Part shown: positions 38,777-46,301 of the stretch, one piece after another
Layout: each line of letters begins with the position of its first letter
Position numbering within the stretch: position 1 is the stretch's first letter
Assembly: GCF_002902345.1 (NCBI RefSeq)
Contig: NZ_PPQB01000018.1
Coordinates: forward strand, 104,353 to 150,653
From: Staphylococcus arlettae
GTDB lineage: Bacteria; Bacillota; Bacilli; Staphylococcales; Staphylococcaceae
Length of the DNA: 46,301 bases
Reading direction: 5' to 3'
Notes under the pieces: model-generated
The model's database searches: none
Told to the model about the DNA's origin: nothing
What the model saw: only the letters and a program-made list of their open reading frames with translations
Program-made: the position numbers and the translations under genes

Positions 38777-39787
38777 CTATTTTATATATGTTCTCAAGAT
38801 ATCAGCTCTTTTTTCATTCACTGATTTTTCATCTTCATCATCTATTAAAAATGGTGATTGAATGGCAATCATCAGCTCATTGAACTTAAAATCTTCTAAT
38901 ATGATATATCCTAAATCTAAGCCTAATTTAACTTCACTTAATCTAAACGAAGCTTCTTCCATTGATATCAGTCTACTATACTTTAAGATTCCTAACGAAC
39001 GATATACTCTATCTTGTGTTTCAACGTAATTATGACGATTTAACTGCTCTCTAATTTGCAATTCTTCATTAATAATTTGTTGTACTACTTCAGTTAAACT
39101 ATCGATAATTTCCGCTTCTGTTTTACCTAACGTTAATTGGTTAGATACTTGATAGATGTGACCATATACTTGTGAACCTTCACCGTATATCCCACGCATT
39201 GTAAATCCAAAGCGATTAATAGTCTGTGCAATGCGGTTCATCCTTTTCATAATGGATAACCCAGGTAAGTGTAGCATCACGCTAGCACGCATTCCTGTAC
39301 CAATATTCGTCGGACATGTTGTTAAATAACCTAAGTTTTCATCAAAGCTGATGTCTAACTTAGCATCTAGCTGATCATCAATTTGTGAAGCTTTTTCAAA
39401 CAATGATTGTAGTGATAAATCATTACCCATTGCTTGAATACGTAAGTGATCTTCTTCATTCACCATTAAACTTAATGATTCATCTTCATTTAATAATACT
39501 GCTGCCGCTGGTTGTTTAATTAATTCAGGGCTAATAAGATGTTTCGCAACGAGTTTAAATTTACTGCGCTGATCCATTTGATCTAAATGTTGCACTGCTA
39601 ACTCGGGAAGCGCATCTTGAACTTCATTAACTACTCTATAACCTTCTTGTTCAGATGGAAACATTAACGGGTGTACGTGATTTTCCAAATTTCGTGCCAA
39701 CCTAATCCTCGATGACATAATGACTGGTGATTCAGTACCTTCACGCATCCACTCACTCATATGTGCATTTAAGTCTTTATTACTCAT
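38777..39787 (-). CDS. mcsB: Protein-arginine kinase McsB
   Basis: A 336-aa member of the phosphagen-kinase fold. The nucleotide-binding arginines are in [18 protein letters not shown] sequence ([14 protein letters not shown]) near 18-31 and [15 protein letters not shown] near 166; CPTN near 158-161 carries the catalytic cysteine region. McsB phosphorylates arginines, inactivating CtsR and tagging proteins for ClpCP. I chose ATG 39787, which follows GAGGTGTCACGTG; a GTG at 39790 would add one residue. It overlaps the mcsA end by 8 bases. Confidence 0.96.
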   Translation of the reverse strand: MSNKDLNAHMSEWMREGTESPVIMSSRIRLARNLENHVHPLMFPSEQEGYRVVNEVQDALPELAVQHLDQMDQRSKFKLVAKHLISPELIKQPAAAVLLNEDESLSLMVNEEDHLRIQAMGNDLSLQSLFEKASQIDDQLDAKLDISFDENLGYLTTCPTNIGTGMRASVMLHLPGLSIMKRMNRIAQTINRFGFTMRGIYGEGSQVYGHIYQVSNQLTLGKTEAEIIDSLTEVVQQIINEELQIREQLNRHNYVETQDRVYRSLGILKYSRLISMEEASFRLSEVKLGLDLGYIILEDFKFNELMIAIQSPFLIDDEDEKSVNEKRADILRTYIK

Positions 39788-40337
39788 CACGTGACACCTC
39801 GCTATCTCTGTCTGCTTTTAATGCTGTGATTTCATCTCTGACAACAGCAGCTTCTTCAAAGTTTTGCTCTTCAATTAGATGTGTTAAATAGTTGTTTTTT
39901 TCTTCTATTTGTTTTTTTAACGCTAATTTTTTATGGGACGAATGAGGTGTTTTACCTGTGTGTTCAAATTGACCCCCTTGCACACGTCTTACAATATCTA
40001 CAATATCTTCTTTAAATGTATCGTAACATTGTGCGCAGCCAAACTTACCTACATGTGCGATATCACGTAAAGACATTTGACATGTTGGACAACGTTTAGC
40101 TTCTTTAATCGTAATTTCATCAAAATTGATACCGTGTTTAGCTGCTAAGTGTTGTAATATTTGTTTTACAACAAAGGCACCTTCTATATCATCTTGTTGT
40201 TCTACTTGACTATCTTGTGTCCAAGGGTTGTTCCCTTTAGCGCAAGTGGTACATACCCATTTTTCTTGAATACCGTCTTTTCCTTTTACTGCTACCTTCA
40301 CTTCGGCTTCATTTAAATGACAATTCTCACACAACAC
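39780..40337 (-). CDS. mcsA: McsB activator McsA (zinc-finger, UVR domain)
   Basis: A 185-aa protein with paired CxxC motifs at the N-terminus (LCENC and CTTC) and in the centre (CPTC, CAQC), which bind zinc. A C-terminal UVR motif follows ([31 protein letters not shown]). It activates McsB and helps control CtsR under stress. The start is most likely GTG 40337 (MLCENCHL), preceded by GAGGTGATTACC; an in-frame GTG at 40346 falls within that ribosome site. It is 18 bases downstream of ctsR. Confidence 0.95.
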   Translation of the reverse strand: MLCENCHLNEAEVKVAVKGKDGIQEKWVCTTCAKGNNPWTQDSQVEQQDDIEGAFVVKQILQHLAAKHGINFDEITIKEAKRCPTCQMSLRDIAHVGKFGCAQCYDTFKEDIVDIVRRVQGGQFEHTGKTPHSSHKKLALKKQIEEKNNYLTHLIEEQNFEEAAVVRDEITALKADRDSEVSRDE

Positions 40338-40355
40338 GGTAATCACCTCGCTCTT

Positions 40356-40817
40356 TTAATAATAATTTATGATCGGTAATAGTCTTTTCATAATATTAGC
40401 TCTAATAATATCACGTGCTACTACATCCATTTTTAATGTTTCTCTATCTACTACTGCATTAATCATTTTAGCTTCTCTATCGCTAATATAACCTTTTTCT
40501 AATAAGCCATCTACAATATAGTACGCTTGTTGTTGAGATATTGAAGGACCAATAATTTGGAGTAGATGATTAATATATCCGCTTGCGTCATTATTTTCAA
40601 TTTTTGTGATTCGAATATAGCCTCCGCCACCTCGTTTACTTTCAATTTCATAACCATGTTTATTCGTAAAACGTGTTTTAATTACATAATTGAGCTGCGA
40701 AGGCACACAATCAAATTGCTGTGCTACATGTGCACGCTGAATTTCTACAGCATCTTCATTGGAGTCTTCAAATAACTTTTTAATGTATTGCTCTATGATG
40801 TCAGACATATTGTGCAT
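40356..40817 (-). CDS. ctsR: Transcriptional repressor CtsR
   Basis: A 153-aa winged-helix repressor of class III heat-shock genes. The HTH is within [27 protein letters not shown], and the wing has the glycine-rich [11 protein letters not shown] that contacts DNA and senses heat. The C-terminus is the dimer domain. I chose ATG 40817 ([10 protein letters not shown]), preceded by AGAGGTGATAATC; a reading from 40883 would cover the promoter and operators. It is first in the ctsR-mcsA-mcsB-clpC operon and is autoregulated. Confidence 0.97.
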   Translation of the reverse strand: MHNMSDIIEQYIKKLFEDSNEDAVEIQRAHVAQQFDCVPSQLNYVIKTRFTNKHGYEIESKRGGGGYIRITKIENNDASGYINHLLQIIGPSISQQQAYYIVDGLLEKGYISDREAKMINAVVDRETLKMDVVARDIIRANIMKRLLPIINYY

Positions 40818-40831
40818 GATTATCACCTCTT

Positions 40832-40848
40832 TTTGACCTTCTTTGACT
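40832..40848 (-). promoter_or_regulatory. CtsR operator 1
   Basis: On the minus strand, AGTCAAA-GAA-GGTCAAA is two direct heptads separated by three bases, a perfect CtsR box (RGTCAAAnnnRGTCAAA). It lies just downstream of the -10, around the transcription start. Confidence 0.95.
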
Positions 40849-40850
40849 AT

Positions 40851-40879
40851 ATTATATGACCAACTTTGACCTTTTTCAA
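40851..40879 (-). promoter_or_regulatory. SigA promoter of the ctsR-clpC operon
   Basis: TTGAAA (40874-40879) and TATAAT (40851-40856) are separated by exactly 17 bases. The spacer and the -10 overlap the second CtsR box. Confidence 0.9.
40855..40871 (-). promoter_or_regulatory. CtsR operator 2
   Basis: GGTCAAA-GTT-GGTCATA is a second tandem CtsR box with one mismatch in the final heptad. It lies between -35 and -10, so CtsR binding should block polymerase directly. Confidence 0.85.
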
Positions 40880-40974
40880 CCAATATGATTTAAAAATTTA
40901 AAAAATCCATGTTACTTATATAACTTTTATTGTATTATAGATATTAAGAAAAAATTAAAGGGATGAAAAACAAT

Positions 40975-42189
40975 ATGCATATTATTATTGGCTTAATTGG
41001 TATCGTAGTATTTTTAGCACTTGCCGTTGTGTTTAGCTCAGACAGAAAAAATATACGTTGGAATTATGTCGGTTTGTTACTTGGAATACAGTTAGTTTTT
41101 GCTTTTATCTTACTTAAAACAAAATTTGGTATTACTGTTATTAGTGGTATTTCAAATGGTTTTAATTATCTATTAGCACAAGCAGCAGAAGGGGTAAATT
41201 TTGTATTTGGAGGATTTGAATATATAGATCCTGAAAACCCTCCATTCTTCTTTAATGTTTTATTACCTATTGTGTTTATTTCAGCATTAATTGGTATCTT
41301 ACAATATACAAAAATTTTACCATGGATTATTAATGTTTTAGGATTTCTTATTTCTAAAATCAATGGCATGGGACGATTAGAATCATACAACGCAGTTGCC
41401 GCTGCTATTTTGGGACAATCAGAAGTTTTTATATCACTAAAAAAAGAATTAGCATACATACCTAAACAACGTTTATATACATTAACAGCTTCTGCTATGT
41501 CTACAGTATCAGCGTCTATCATTGGTGCGTACTTTGCATTAATCGAACCTAAATACGTTGTTACTGCAGTAGTCTTAAACTTATTCGGTGGTTTTATTAT
41601 CGCTTCTATCATCAATCCATATCGTGTGGATGAAAAAGAAGATAAATTAATTGTGCAAGAAAGTGAAGCTTCAAAACAGTCATTCTTTGAAGTATTGGGA
41701 GAATACATCTTAGACGGATTTAAAGTTGCTGTAATCGTTGGTGCAATGTTAATAGGGTACATTGCTATAATCGCTTTACTTAACGGACTTGTTGCCGGTA
41801 TCTTCTCAGGCTTGTCAGGTGGACAAATTGATTGGGACTTCCAAACAATTATCGGTTTTATCTTTGCGCCATTTGCATTTTTAGCTGGTATTCCTTGGAG
41901 CGATGCAGTACAATCTGGTTCTGTTATGGCAACAAAACTACTATCCAATGAATTTGTTGCGATGCAAAGTTTAAGTAAAGTTAAAGGTATGAGTGAGCAT
42001 GCTAAAGGTATCGTTTCAGTTTTCTTAGTATCTTTCGCCAACTTCAGTTCAATCGGAATTATTTCCGGTGCAATTAAATCATTAAATAACGAAAAAGGTG
42101 ACATGGTAGCCCGCTTTGGTTTGAAATTATTATTCGGTGCTACATTAGTTTCATTCATTTCATCAGCAATCGCAGGCTTCTTTATTTAG
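40975..42189 (+). CDS. nupC: Nucleoside permease of the CNT family (NupC)
   Basis: A concentrative nucleoside transporter of about 404 aa with many membrane helices. Family hallmarks are AAAILGQSEVFISLKKE near 139-155, the TASAMSTVSASIIGAY segment near 168-183 and a C-terminal FANFSSIGIISGAIKSL. It should import nucleosides with H+ or Na+. The ATG at 40975 (MHIIIGLIG) is better spaced from AAAGGG than the ATG at 40963, which abuts it; the latter would give 408 aa. It is divergent from ctsR and ends at a strong terminator. Confidence 0.92.
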   Translation: MHIIIGLIGIVVFLALAVVFSSDRKNIRWNYVGLLLGIQLVFAFILLKTKFGITVISGISNGFNYLLAQAAEGVNFVFGGFEYIDPENPPFFFNVLLPIVFISALIGILQYTKILPWIINVLGFLISKINGMGRLESYNAVAAAILGQSEVFISLKKELAYIPKQRLYTLTASAMSTVSASIIGAYFALIEPKYVVTAVVLNLFGGFIIASIINPYRVDEKEDKLIVQESEASKQSFFEVLGEYILDGFKVAVIVGAMLIGYIAIIALLNGLVAGIFSGLSGGQIDWDFQTIIGFIFAPFAFLAGIPWSDAVQSGSVMATKLLSNEFVAMQSLSKVKGMSEHAKGIVSVFLVSFANFSSIGIISGAIKSLNNEKGDMVARFGLKLLFGATLVSFISSAIAGFFI

Positions 42190-42240
42190 TGATACAATTT
42201 AAAATAGCTTAAATCAATTTTTTACAACAACAAACCTAAC

Positions 42241-42277
42241 AAACACACTCATCGCCTAATATCGTTGAGTGTGTTTT
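42241..42277 (+). terminator. Intrinsic terminator of nupC
   Basis: An 11-bp stem, AAACACACTCA / TGAGTGTGTTT (42241-42251, 42266-42276), followed by T lies 51 bases after the nupC stop. The rest of the 379-base gap to 42568 contains a TTGACA at about 42515 without a clear -10 at normal spacing, and nothing else that I can name. Confidence 0.88.
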
Positions 42278-42568
42278 CATTTTAAATAGGTGTAGCATAT
42301 TAAAATGTTGCCACTTGTAAATTTACATCTAAACATGTATCATTCAATAAGTAGGTGCATTTATTCATACCTATGAACAAGAAGTGCAGTATCAAATTTT
42401 AATTCAAAGGAAGTAACACAATTTATACAATGTAACACTCTAACTTACAGCTATAGTTCGTGTACTTTCGCTTTTGTTTTATAGCTATTAAGCACTACAA
42501 TTAGTACTTTAAATTGACACAATACTCAAATACTGCACTGATTATTATATATTAAGGGGAGATGTTCC

Positions 42569-42757
42569 ATGAAAATGGCTCATGACGTAATTAATTTTGA
42601 TTCACGAGAAGATTTTGAAATTCAAGTACAAAGGGAATTGGAATTTTCATCCAAACGTAAAAAGAAAATAATTAAACAAGTGGCATCTTTAACATCTGTA
42701 TTAGTTGCAGGAGCTACGACATCATTTGTTCTTTATAAAAAATATTCAGCAGCATAA
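42569..42757 (+). CDS. Small predicted membrane-anchored protein, unknown function
   Basis: A 62-aa protein I do not recognise. The N-terminal half is hydrophilic and acidic/basic (MKMAHDVINFDSREDFEIQ), a very basic patch KRKKKIIKQ sits near 34-42, and a single hydrophobic helix (about 43-57) ends near the C-terminus, so it may be membrane-anchored with the basic side inside. AAGGGGAG lies about 7 bases before the ATG, and a strong terminator follows 8 bases after the stop, which favours a real gene. It stands alone between nupC and pdxT. Confidence 0.7.
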   Translation: MKMAHDVINFDSREDFEIQVQRELEFSSKRKKKIIKQVASLTSVLVAGATTSFVLYKKYSAA

Positions 42758-42764
42758 AAAATGT

Positions 42765-42805
42765 AAGGACCTAGAACATATTGCAATGTTCTAGGTCCTT
42801 TTTTA
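42765..42805 (+). terminator. Strong terminator between small protein gene and pdxT
   Basis: A perfect 15-bp stem (arms 42765-42779 and 42786-42800) with a 6-base loop and a T-run to 42805. On the other strand the hairpin is followed by a few T too, so it may also end pdxST. Confidence 0.94.
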
Positions 42806-42871
42806 TTTATACTCTTCTAACATGTTATTTCACTATGATATAAAGTTTTGTATGGACTTAAATACATTTTG

Positions 42872-43447
42872 TCATACTTGGTGTGTTTGTTGTCCTTGCA
42901 CAATATGGTCAATGAAATATTGTGTTACTCGGTAATCATCCGTCAATTCTGGATGGAAAGATACTCCTAAATACTGCCCTTCTTGTACCGCTACAATTTT
43001 CTCACCTACTGTACACAGTACGTTTACGCCTGCTTGCACTGATTCAATATGTGGTGCTCGAATAAACACACCCTCAATATCTTTAGCAATCCCACGAATA
43101 TCCAATTCAGCTTCAAAGCTATCTACCTGACGCCCAAATGAATTACGTTGTACTGAAATGTTCAACTTGTTTAAATAACCACTTTCACCAACAATATCGT
43201 TAGCTAAGACAATTAAACCTGCACAAGTACCAAACATTGGCAATGTTGATTGTTGTAGTGCTTCTTTAAATCCATACAAGTCCATTAGACGACGCAATGT
43301 TGTCGACTCACCACCAGGTAGTATTAAACCGTCTATCTCATCTAATTGATCTACACGTTTTATGGCTACACCTTCATGTCCACTCAGTTCGATGTGACGA
43401 ATATGTTCTCTAACTGCACCTTGTAATGCCAGTACGCCAATTTTCAT
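42872..43447 (-). CDS. pdxT: Pyridoxal 5'-phosphate synthase glutaminase subunit PdxT
   Basis: A 191-aa class I glutamine amidotransferase. GGES at 45-48, the nucleophile Cys75 in FGTCAGLI and the His/Glu pair in SFHPEL near 168-173 form the catalytic set. It releases ammonia from glutamine for PdxS. The ATG at 43447 begins one base after the pdxS stop, so translation is coupled; an in-frame upstream start would lie in pdxS. The C-terminus is slightly longer than in S. aureus, as I remember it. Confidence 0.96.
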   Translation of the reverse strand: MKIGVLALQGAVREHIRHIELSGHEGVAIKRVDQLDEIDGLILPGGESTTLRRLMDLYGFKEALQQSTLPMFGTCAGLIVLANDIVGESGYLNKLNISVQRNSFGRQVDSFEAELDIRGIAKDIEGVFIRAPHIESVQAGVNVLCTVGEKIVAVQEGQYLGVSFHPELTDDYRVTQYFIDHIVQGQQTHQV

Positions 43448-43448
43448 A

Positions 43449-44336
43449 TTACCAACCACGCTCTTGCATACGTTCTTCTAAAGAAAGTTGATTTATATCT
43501 AAACCTTTCATAGCAGTACCTAGCTCTTTTGATAAACGACCAATTAATTCATAATCTTGATAATGTGTTGTCGCTTGAACAATGGCTTTTGCGAATTTTT
43601 CAGGGTCTTCTGATTTAAAAATACCTGAACCAACAAAGACACCATCAGCGCCTAACTCCATCATTAAAGCAGCATCTTGAGGTGTTGCTACACCACCCGC
43701 TGCAAAGTTTACAACTGGTAAACGTCCATTGTCTTTAATTGATTTTAATACTTCATATGGTGCACCAATATTCTTAGCTTCAGTCATGATTTCATCATCA
43801 TTCATTACAGTTAAACGACTTACTTCTGAATTAACTTGACGAATATGTCTAACTGCTTCCACTATATTACCAGTACCTGGTTCACCTTTAGTACGTAACA
43901 TCGCAGAACCTTCACCAATACGGCGAGCTGCTTCTCCTAAGTTACGACAACCACAAACAAATGGTACTGTGAATTGATCTTTTAATAAATGATATTCTTC
44001 ATCTGCAGGTGTTAACACTTCAGATTCATCAATGTAATCTACGCCCATTGATTCTAAAACACGTGCTTCTGTAATATGACCAATACGTGCTTTAGCCATT
44101 ACAGGGATAGACACTGCTTCCATTACTTCTTCTACAATTTTTGGATTAGCCATTCGTGCTACGCCACCAGCAGCTCTAATATCAGAAGGCACACGTTCTA
44201 AAGCCATTACAGCAACTGCGCCTGCTTCTTCAGCAATTCTAGCTTGTTCTGCATTAACAACGTCCATAATAACGCCGCCTTTTTGCATTTCAGCCATTCC
44301 TCGTTTTACTCTATCTGATCCAGTAATTTTTGACAT
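43449..44336 (-). CDS. pdxS: Pyridoxal 5'-phosphate synthase lyase subunit PdxS
   Basis: A 295-aa (beta-alpha)8 barrel. Lys82 in VMAKARIGH and Lys150 in RTKGEPG are the two active-site lysines that carry intermediates; [29 protein letters not shown] is the phosphate-binding end. With PdxT it builds PLP directly from ribose 5-phosphate, glyceraldehyde 3-phosphate and ammonia. It is divergent from its likely regulator pdxR across 97 bases. Confidence 0.98.
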   Translation of the reverse strand: MSKITGSDRVKRGMAEMQKGGVIMDVVNAEQARIAEEAGAVAVMALERVPSDIRAAGGVARMANPKIVEEVMEAVSIPVMAKARIGHITEARVLESMGVDYIDESEVLTPADEEYHLLKDQFTVPFVCGCRNLGEAARRIGEGSAMLRTKGEPGTGNIVEAVRHIRQVNSEVSRLTVMNDDEIMTEAKNIGAPYEVLKSIKDNGRLPVVNFAAGGVATPQDAALMMELGADGVFVGSGIFKSEDPEKFAKAIVQATTHYQDYELIGRLSKELGTAMKGLDINQLSLEERMQERGW

Positions 44337-44433
44337 ATTACTTACCCCTTTTCATAGTTGATTAAATTCATTTTAAGAGATAAACTGGTATTTAAAAAGG
44401 TACAATTCTCAATAAAATTAAGGGGTCAGTTAT
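44337..44433. promoter_or_regulatory. Divergent pdxS/pdxR promoter region
   Basis: The 97-base gap must hold both promoters. On the minus strand TTGTAC and TATCTC are 17 bases apart and could serve pdxS. Two similar half sites, CTGGTAT and AAGGTAC, lie close together on the plus strand around 44384-44404, as expected for a MocR-type regulator that binds direct repeats. Neither reading is certain. Confidence 0.4.
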
Positions 44434-45807
44434 ATGCCGAAACAACCGCTTTACCTCAATCTTTATGAAACTTTAAAACAACAAATCATTGAAGGTCAAT
44501 ATCATGCTGATGATAAATTCCCTTCTAAACGTGCTTTAGGTGCACATTTGTCAGTCAGTAATACTACTATCGAACATGCCTATCAAATTTTATTAGATGA
44601 AGGGTTTATTTATGCTAAACCGCGTTCTGGTTATTATGTGTCAGATATTGAATCTTTACCTGTTATTTATAAAAATGATACACCACAACCTCCCCATGTC
44701 GATAATCAAGAAAAAAACGAAGAGACTATACATCACAAATACGCTTTTAATATGGCAGAAATTGACGCTGAATATTTTCCAATGCAACAATTTAGACGAC
44801 ATGCGCGTGATATCTTTGAAGATGATCAACGTGCTTTGCTACAACATCGTGATTCACAAGGCTTAAAAGAATTAAGACAAGAAATAGCACATTATTTATT
44901 TAATAGCCGTGGCGTGACCAGCCATCCAAATCAAATTATTATCGGTTCATCGACTGAACAACTCATTAATTTATTAACAGATATCTTAGATGATCAATCA
45001 TTTATTATAGAACAACCTAGTTATCCTCCAATTAAGCAAGTGTTGGATAAAAAACAAATACCTTATTTACAAGTTCCTGTTACACCTACTGGAATTGATA
45101 TTGACGCATTTAAACAAAGTAAGCATCATGTTGCCTATGTTACGCCATCCCATCAGTTTCCAACTGGTTATGTCATGAACCTAAAAAAAAGAACCCAACT
45201 GATTCATTGGGCTCAAAAAGATGACAATCGTTATATTATTGAAGATGATTATGATTCTGAGTTTCGTTTTTCCGGGAAACCTATTCCGGCCTTACAAAGT
45301 CTAGATACTAAAGATAAAGTGATATATATTAGTACTTTCTCGAAATCTTTATATCCGAGTTGTCGAATTGCATATGTCGTTCTACCTAACCCATTACTCA
45401 CACGATATCAGCAACTTCCGTACAAAGAAGGTAATACCGTACCAATGCATTTACAACAATTAGTAGCGAATTTCATGCACTCTGGCAGCTTTGAACGTCA
45501 CCTTAATAAAATGAGAACTGTTTATAGTGATAAGCTCAAATTTATTTTAGAACGACTTAAACCCTATGCAAACCAATTACAAATTGAAGGCGCATTAACA
45601 GGAATGCATTTTACCTTAACTATTACTAACGGTAGCACATTAGAAGAATGCTTAAAACAAGCGTCTGATCACCAAGTAAAGGTCGTTCCAATGAACCAAT
45701 ATAATCCAAAAGAGACACAACCCAAATTTATCATTGGATTTGGAGGTATACCAAAAGCAGCACTCCAAAGTCATACAGATGCATTAATTAATGCCTTTGT
45801 AAAATAA
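44434..45807 (+). CDS. pdxR: MocR-type regulator of pyridoxal phosphate synthesis (PdxR)
   Basis: A 457-aa protein with an N-terminal GntR winged helix (LYLNLYETLKQQIIEGQY ... FPSKRALGAHLSVSNTTIEHAYQILLDEGFI, residues 7-60) joined to a fold-type I aminotransferase domain. Lys304 in STFSKSLYPSCRIAYV is the PLP-binding lysine, and EDDYDSEFR near 270-278 supplies the ring-binding Asp. Such PdxR proteins sense PLP and activate pdxST. The divergent position next to pdxS supports this. AAGGGGTC precedes the ATG. Confidence 0.93.
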   Translation: MPKQPLYLNLYETLKQQIIEGQYHADDKFPSKRALGAHLSVSNTTIEHAYQILLDEGFIYAKPRSGYYVSDIESLPVIYKNDTPQPPHVDNQEKNEETIHHKYAFNMAEIDAEYFPMQQFRRHARDIFEDDQRALLQHRDSQGLKELRQEIAHYLFNSRGVTSHPNQIIIGSSTEQLINLLTDILDDQSFIIEQPSYPPIKQVLDKKQIPYLQVPVTPTGIDIDAFKQSKHHVAYVTPSHQFPTGYVMNLKKRTQLIHWAQKDDNRYIIEDDYDSEFRFSGKPIPALQSLDTKDKVIYISTFSKSLYPSCRIAYVVLPNPLLTRYQQLPYKEGNTVPMHLQQLVANFMHSGSFERHLNKMRTVYSDKLKFILERLKPYANQLQIEGALTGMHFTLTITNGSTLEECLKQASDHQVKVVPMNQYNPKETQPKFIIGFGGIPKAALQSHTDALINAFVK

Positions 45808-45810
45808 AAT

Positions 45811-45875
45811 TAGTAGTACTTTACATGTAATGCATTTAAAGTAGTACTAATGCAATTGCTCCAGCAATTGTATAC
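45811..45875. repeat. Paired-palindrome repeat, copy 1
   Basis: About 65 bases made of a near-palindrome (TAGTAGTACTTTACATGTAA ... AAAGTAGTACTA) and a perfect hairpin CAATTGC-TCCA-GCAATTG followed by TATAC. Copy 2 lies at 45974-46035. It is directly after pdxR and may also act as its terminator. Confidence 0.75.
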
Positions 45876-45891
45876 CTTTTTACCTCGTAAC

Positions 45892-45972
45892 TTTCTACTT
45901 TTATAATAAAGACCTTACGGTCTAGTTTGTATATTTTTCAACATAAAAAAAGAGACCTCTCGGTCTCGGCTC
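45892..45972. repeat. 81-base direct repeat carrying a minus-strand terminator, copy 1
   Basis: Identical, base for base, to 46221-46301. It contains a hairpin AGACC-TTAC-GGTCT and, on the minus strand, GAGACC-GAGA-GGTCTC followed by seven T, an intrinsic terminator. On that strand it lies downstream of the 5S fragment, as an rRNA operon terminator would. Confidence 0.9.
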
Positions 45973-45973
45973 T

Positions 45974-46035
45974 AAAGTAGTACTTTGCATGTAATGCATT
46001 AGTACTACTTATGCAATTGTTTTAACAATTGTATA
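45974..46035. repeat. Paired-palindrome repeat, copy 2
   Basis: Same plan as copy 1: GTAGTACTTTGCATGTAATG ... AGTACTACTT, then a perfect hairpin CAATTGTT/AACAATTG and TATAC. It lies directly downstream (minus strand) of the 5S fragment. Confidence 0.75.
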
Positions 46036-46040
46036 CATTT

Positions 46041-46097
46041 GCCTGGCAACGTCCTACTCTAGCGGGATGTTAACCACTACCATCGGCGCTAAGGGCT
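46041..46097 (-). pseudogene. Truncated 5S rRNA (3' half only)
   Basis: On the minus strand this reads as the 3' part of 5S rRNA: CCTTAGCGCCGATGGTAGTG ... CCGCTAGAGTAGGACGTTGCCAGGC, ending at the normal mature 3' end (46041). Homology stops around 46095-46097. The conserved 5' half (with the CCATGCCGAACACAGAAGTT region) is absent and is replaced by unrelated sequence. About 57 of some 115 nt are present, so it cannot form a working 5S. Confidence 0.88.
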
Positions 46098-46220
46098 TTC
46101 GGCTTGTGGCAAGCGTTCGCATCTATCCTCTTTCAACTTGCTCCTGACTTGCTTACCTCTCGTAAGCGCGTTGCGTCACAAGTTTCATTCGTCAGCTTCA
46201 ATCGCTTTCACTTCGCCTCG
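46098..46220. other. Unidentified structured element fused to the 5S fragment
   Basis: About 123 bases, more GC-rich than the flanks, that replace the 5' half of 5S rRNA. Perfect hairpins are GCTTG-TGG-CAAGC (46102-46114) and GCTTAC/GTAAGC (46151-46156, 46162-46167), the second enclosed by AACTTG/CAAGTT (46135-46140, 46179-46184). No ORF and no tRNA pattern is visible. I do not recognise it. Confidence 0.5.
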
Positions 46221-46301
46221 TTTCTACTTTTATAATAAAGACCTTACGGTCTAGTTTGTATATTTTTCAACATAAAAAAAGAGACCTCTCGGTCTCGGCT
46301 C
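46221..46301. repeat. 81-base direct repeat carrying a minus-strand terminator, copy 2
   Basis: Identical to 45892-45972 and reaching the window edge, so the repeat may extend further. Its terminator faces leftwards and probably ends an rRNA transcript that comes from the right, beyond the window. Confidence 0.9.

Noticed and set aside
40818..40883. 22 extra N-terminal residues of CtsR
   Set aside because: They would be encoded by the -10, the CtsR boxes and the ribosome site; the conserved MHNMSD start is at 40817.
41166..42158. A 330-codon open frame on the minus strand inside nupC
   Set aside because: It is antisense to a well-conserved transporter, has a proline/threonine/isoleucine-rich composition typical of a mirror of hydrophobic codons, and has no matching ribosome site or family motif.
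45811..46035. A CRISPR array
   Set aside because: Only two imperfect copies are present, they are palindromic and there are no uniform spacers or cas genes.
46041..46097. A functional 5S rRNA gene
   Set aside because: The 5' half is missing, so it was called a truncated copy.
46098..46220. A tRNA gene in the GC-rich stretch
   Set aside because: There is no T-loop GTTCGAATC-type sequence and no acceptor stem; the hairpins do not form a cloverleaf.

Overview
This window is a chromosomal segment of a low-GC Gram-positive bacterium, almost certainly a Staphylococcus. The gene order pdxR / pdxST / nupC / ctsR-mcsA-mcsB-clpC / radA / yacL / gltX-cysE-cysS / mrnC-rlmB-yacP-sigH / rpmG-secE-nusG / rplKA / rplJL / ybxB / rpoBC / L7Ae-like / rpsL-rpsG-fusA-tuf / M20 amidohydrolase / kbl is the arrangement I know from S. 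aureus. Protein sequences differ from S. aureus in many positions, so I infer a coagulase-negative species; I cannot name it.

Layout, left to right. Positions 1-4705 hold the start of a capsule operon read leftwards: capA (chain-length regulator and kinase activator), capB (tyrosine kinase), capC (PHP-type tyrosine phosphatase), capD (membrane nucleotide-sugar dehydratase) and a capE that runs off the left edge. Two GNAT acetyltransferases and a small four-helix membrane protein follow (4943-6766). In S. aureus, as I remember it, capsule genes are not next to the str operon, so this end is a synteny breakpoint.

Positions 6872-9427 hold kbl and an M20 amidohydrolase. From 9533 to 31132 almost everything is read leftwards and forms the translation/transcription core: tuf, fusA, rpsG, rpsL, an L7Ae-family gene with a frameshift, rpoC, rpoB, the methyltransferase ybxB, rplL/rplJ behind an L10 leader, rplA, rplK, nusG, secE and rpmG (the last two too short for routine ORF finding), the alternative sigma factor sigH, the RNA-processing genes yacP, rlmB and mrnC, then cysS and cysE behind a cysteine T-box. 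gltX, yacL and radA come next, then the CtsR-controlled ctsR-mcsA-mcsB-clpC protein quality-control operon with two tandem CtsR boxes over its promoter. The right end holds nupC (rightward), a 62-aa membrane-anchored peptide, the vitamin B6 genes pdxST and their divergent regulator pdxR.

The last 500 bases contain no protein gene. They hold tandem repeat units, paired palindromes, an intrinsic terminator in two identical copies, and a truncated 3' half of 5S rRNA, which suggests that an rRNA operon starts just beyond the window.

Most of the window is conserved housekeeping DNA. The observations that deserve a second look are the 7-A frameshift in the L7Ae-like gene, the degenerate 5S repeat array with an unidentified structured insert, the shared motif in the L11 and L1 leaders, the attenuator-like hairpin before rpoB, and the capsule locus placed beside core genes. 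I found no CRISPR array, transposase or prophage.
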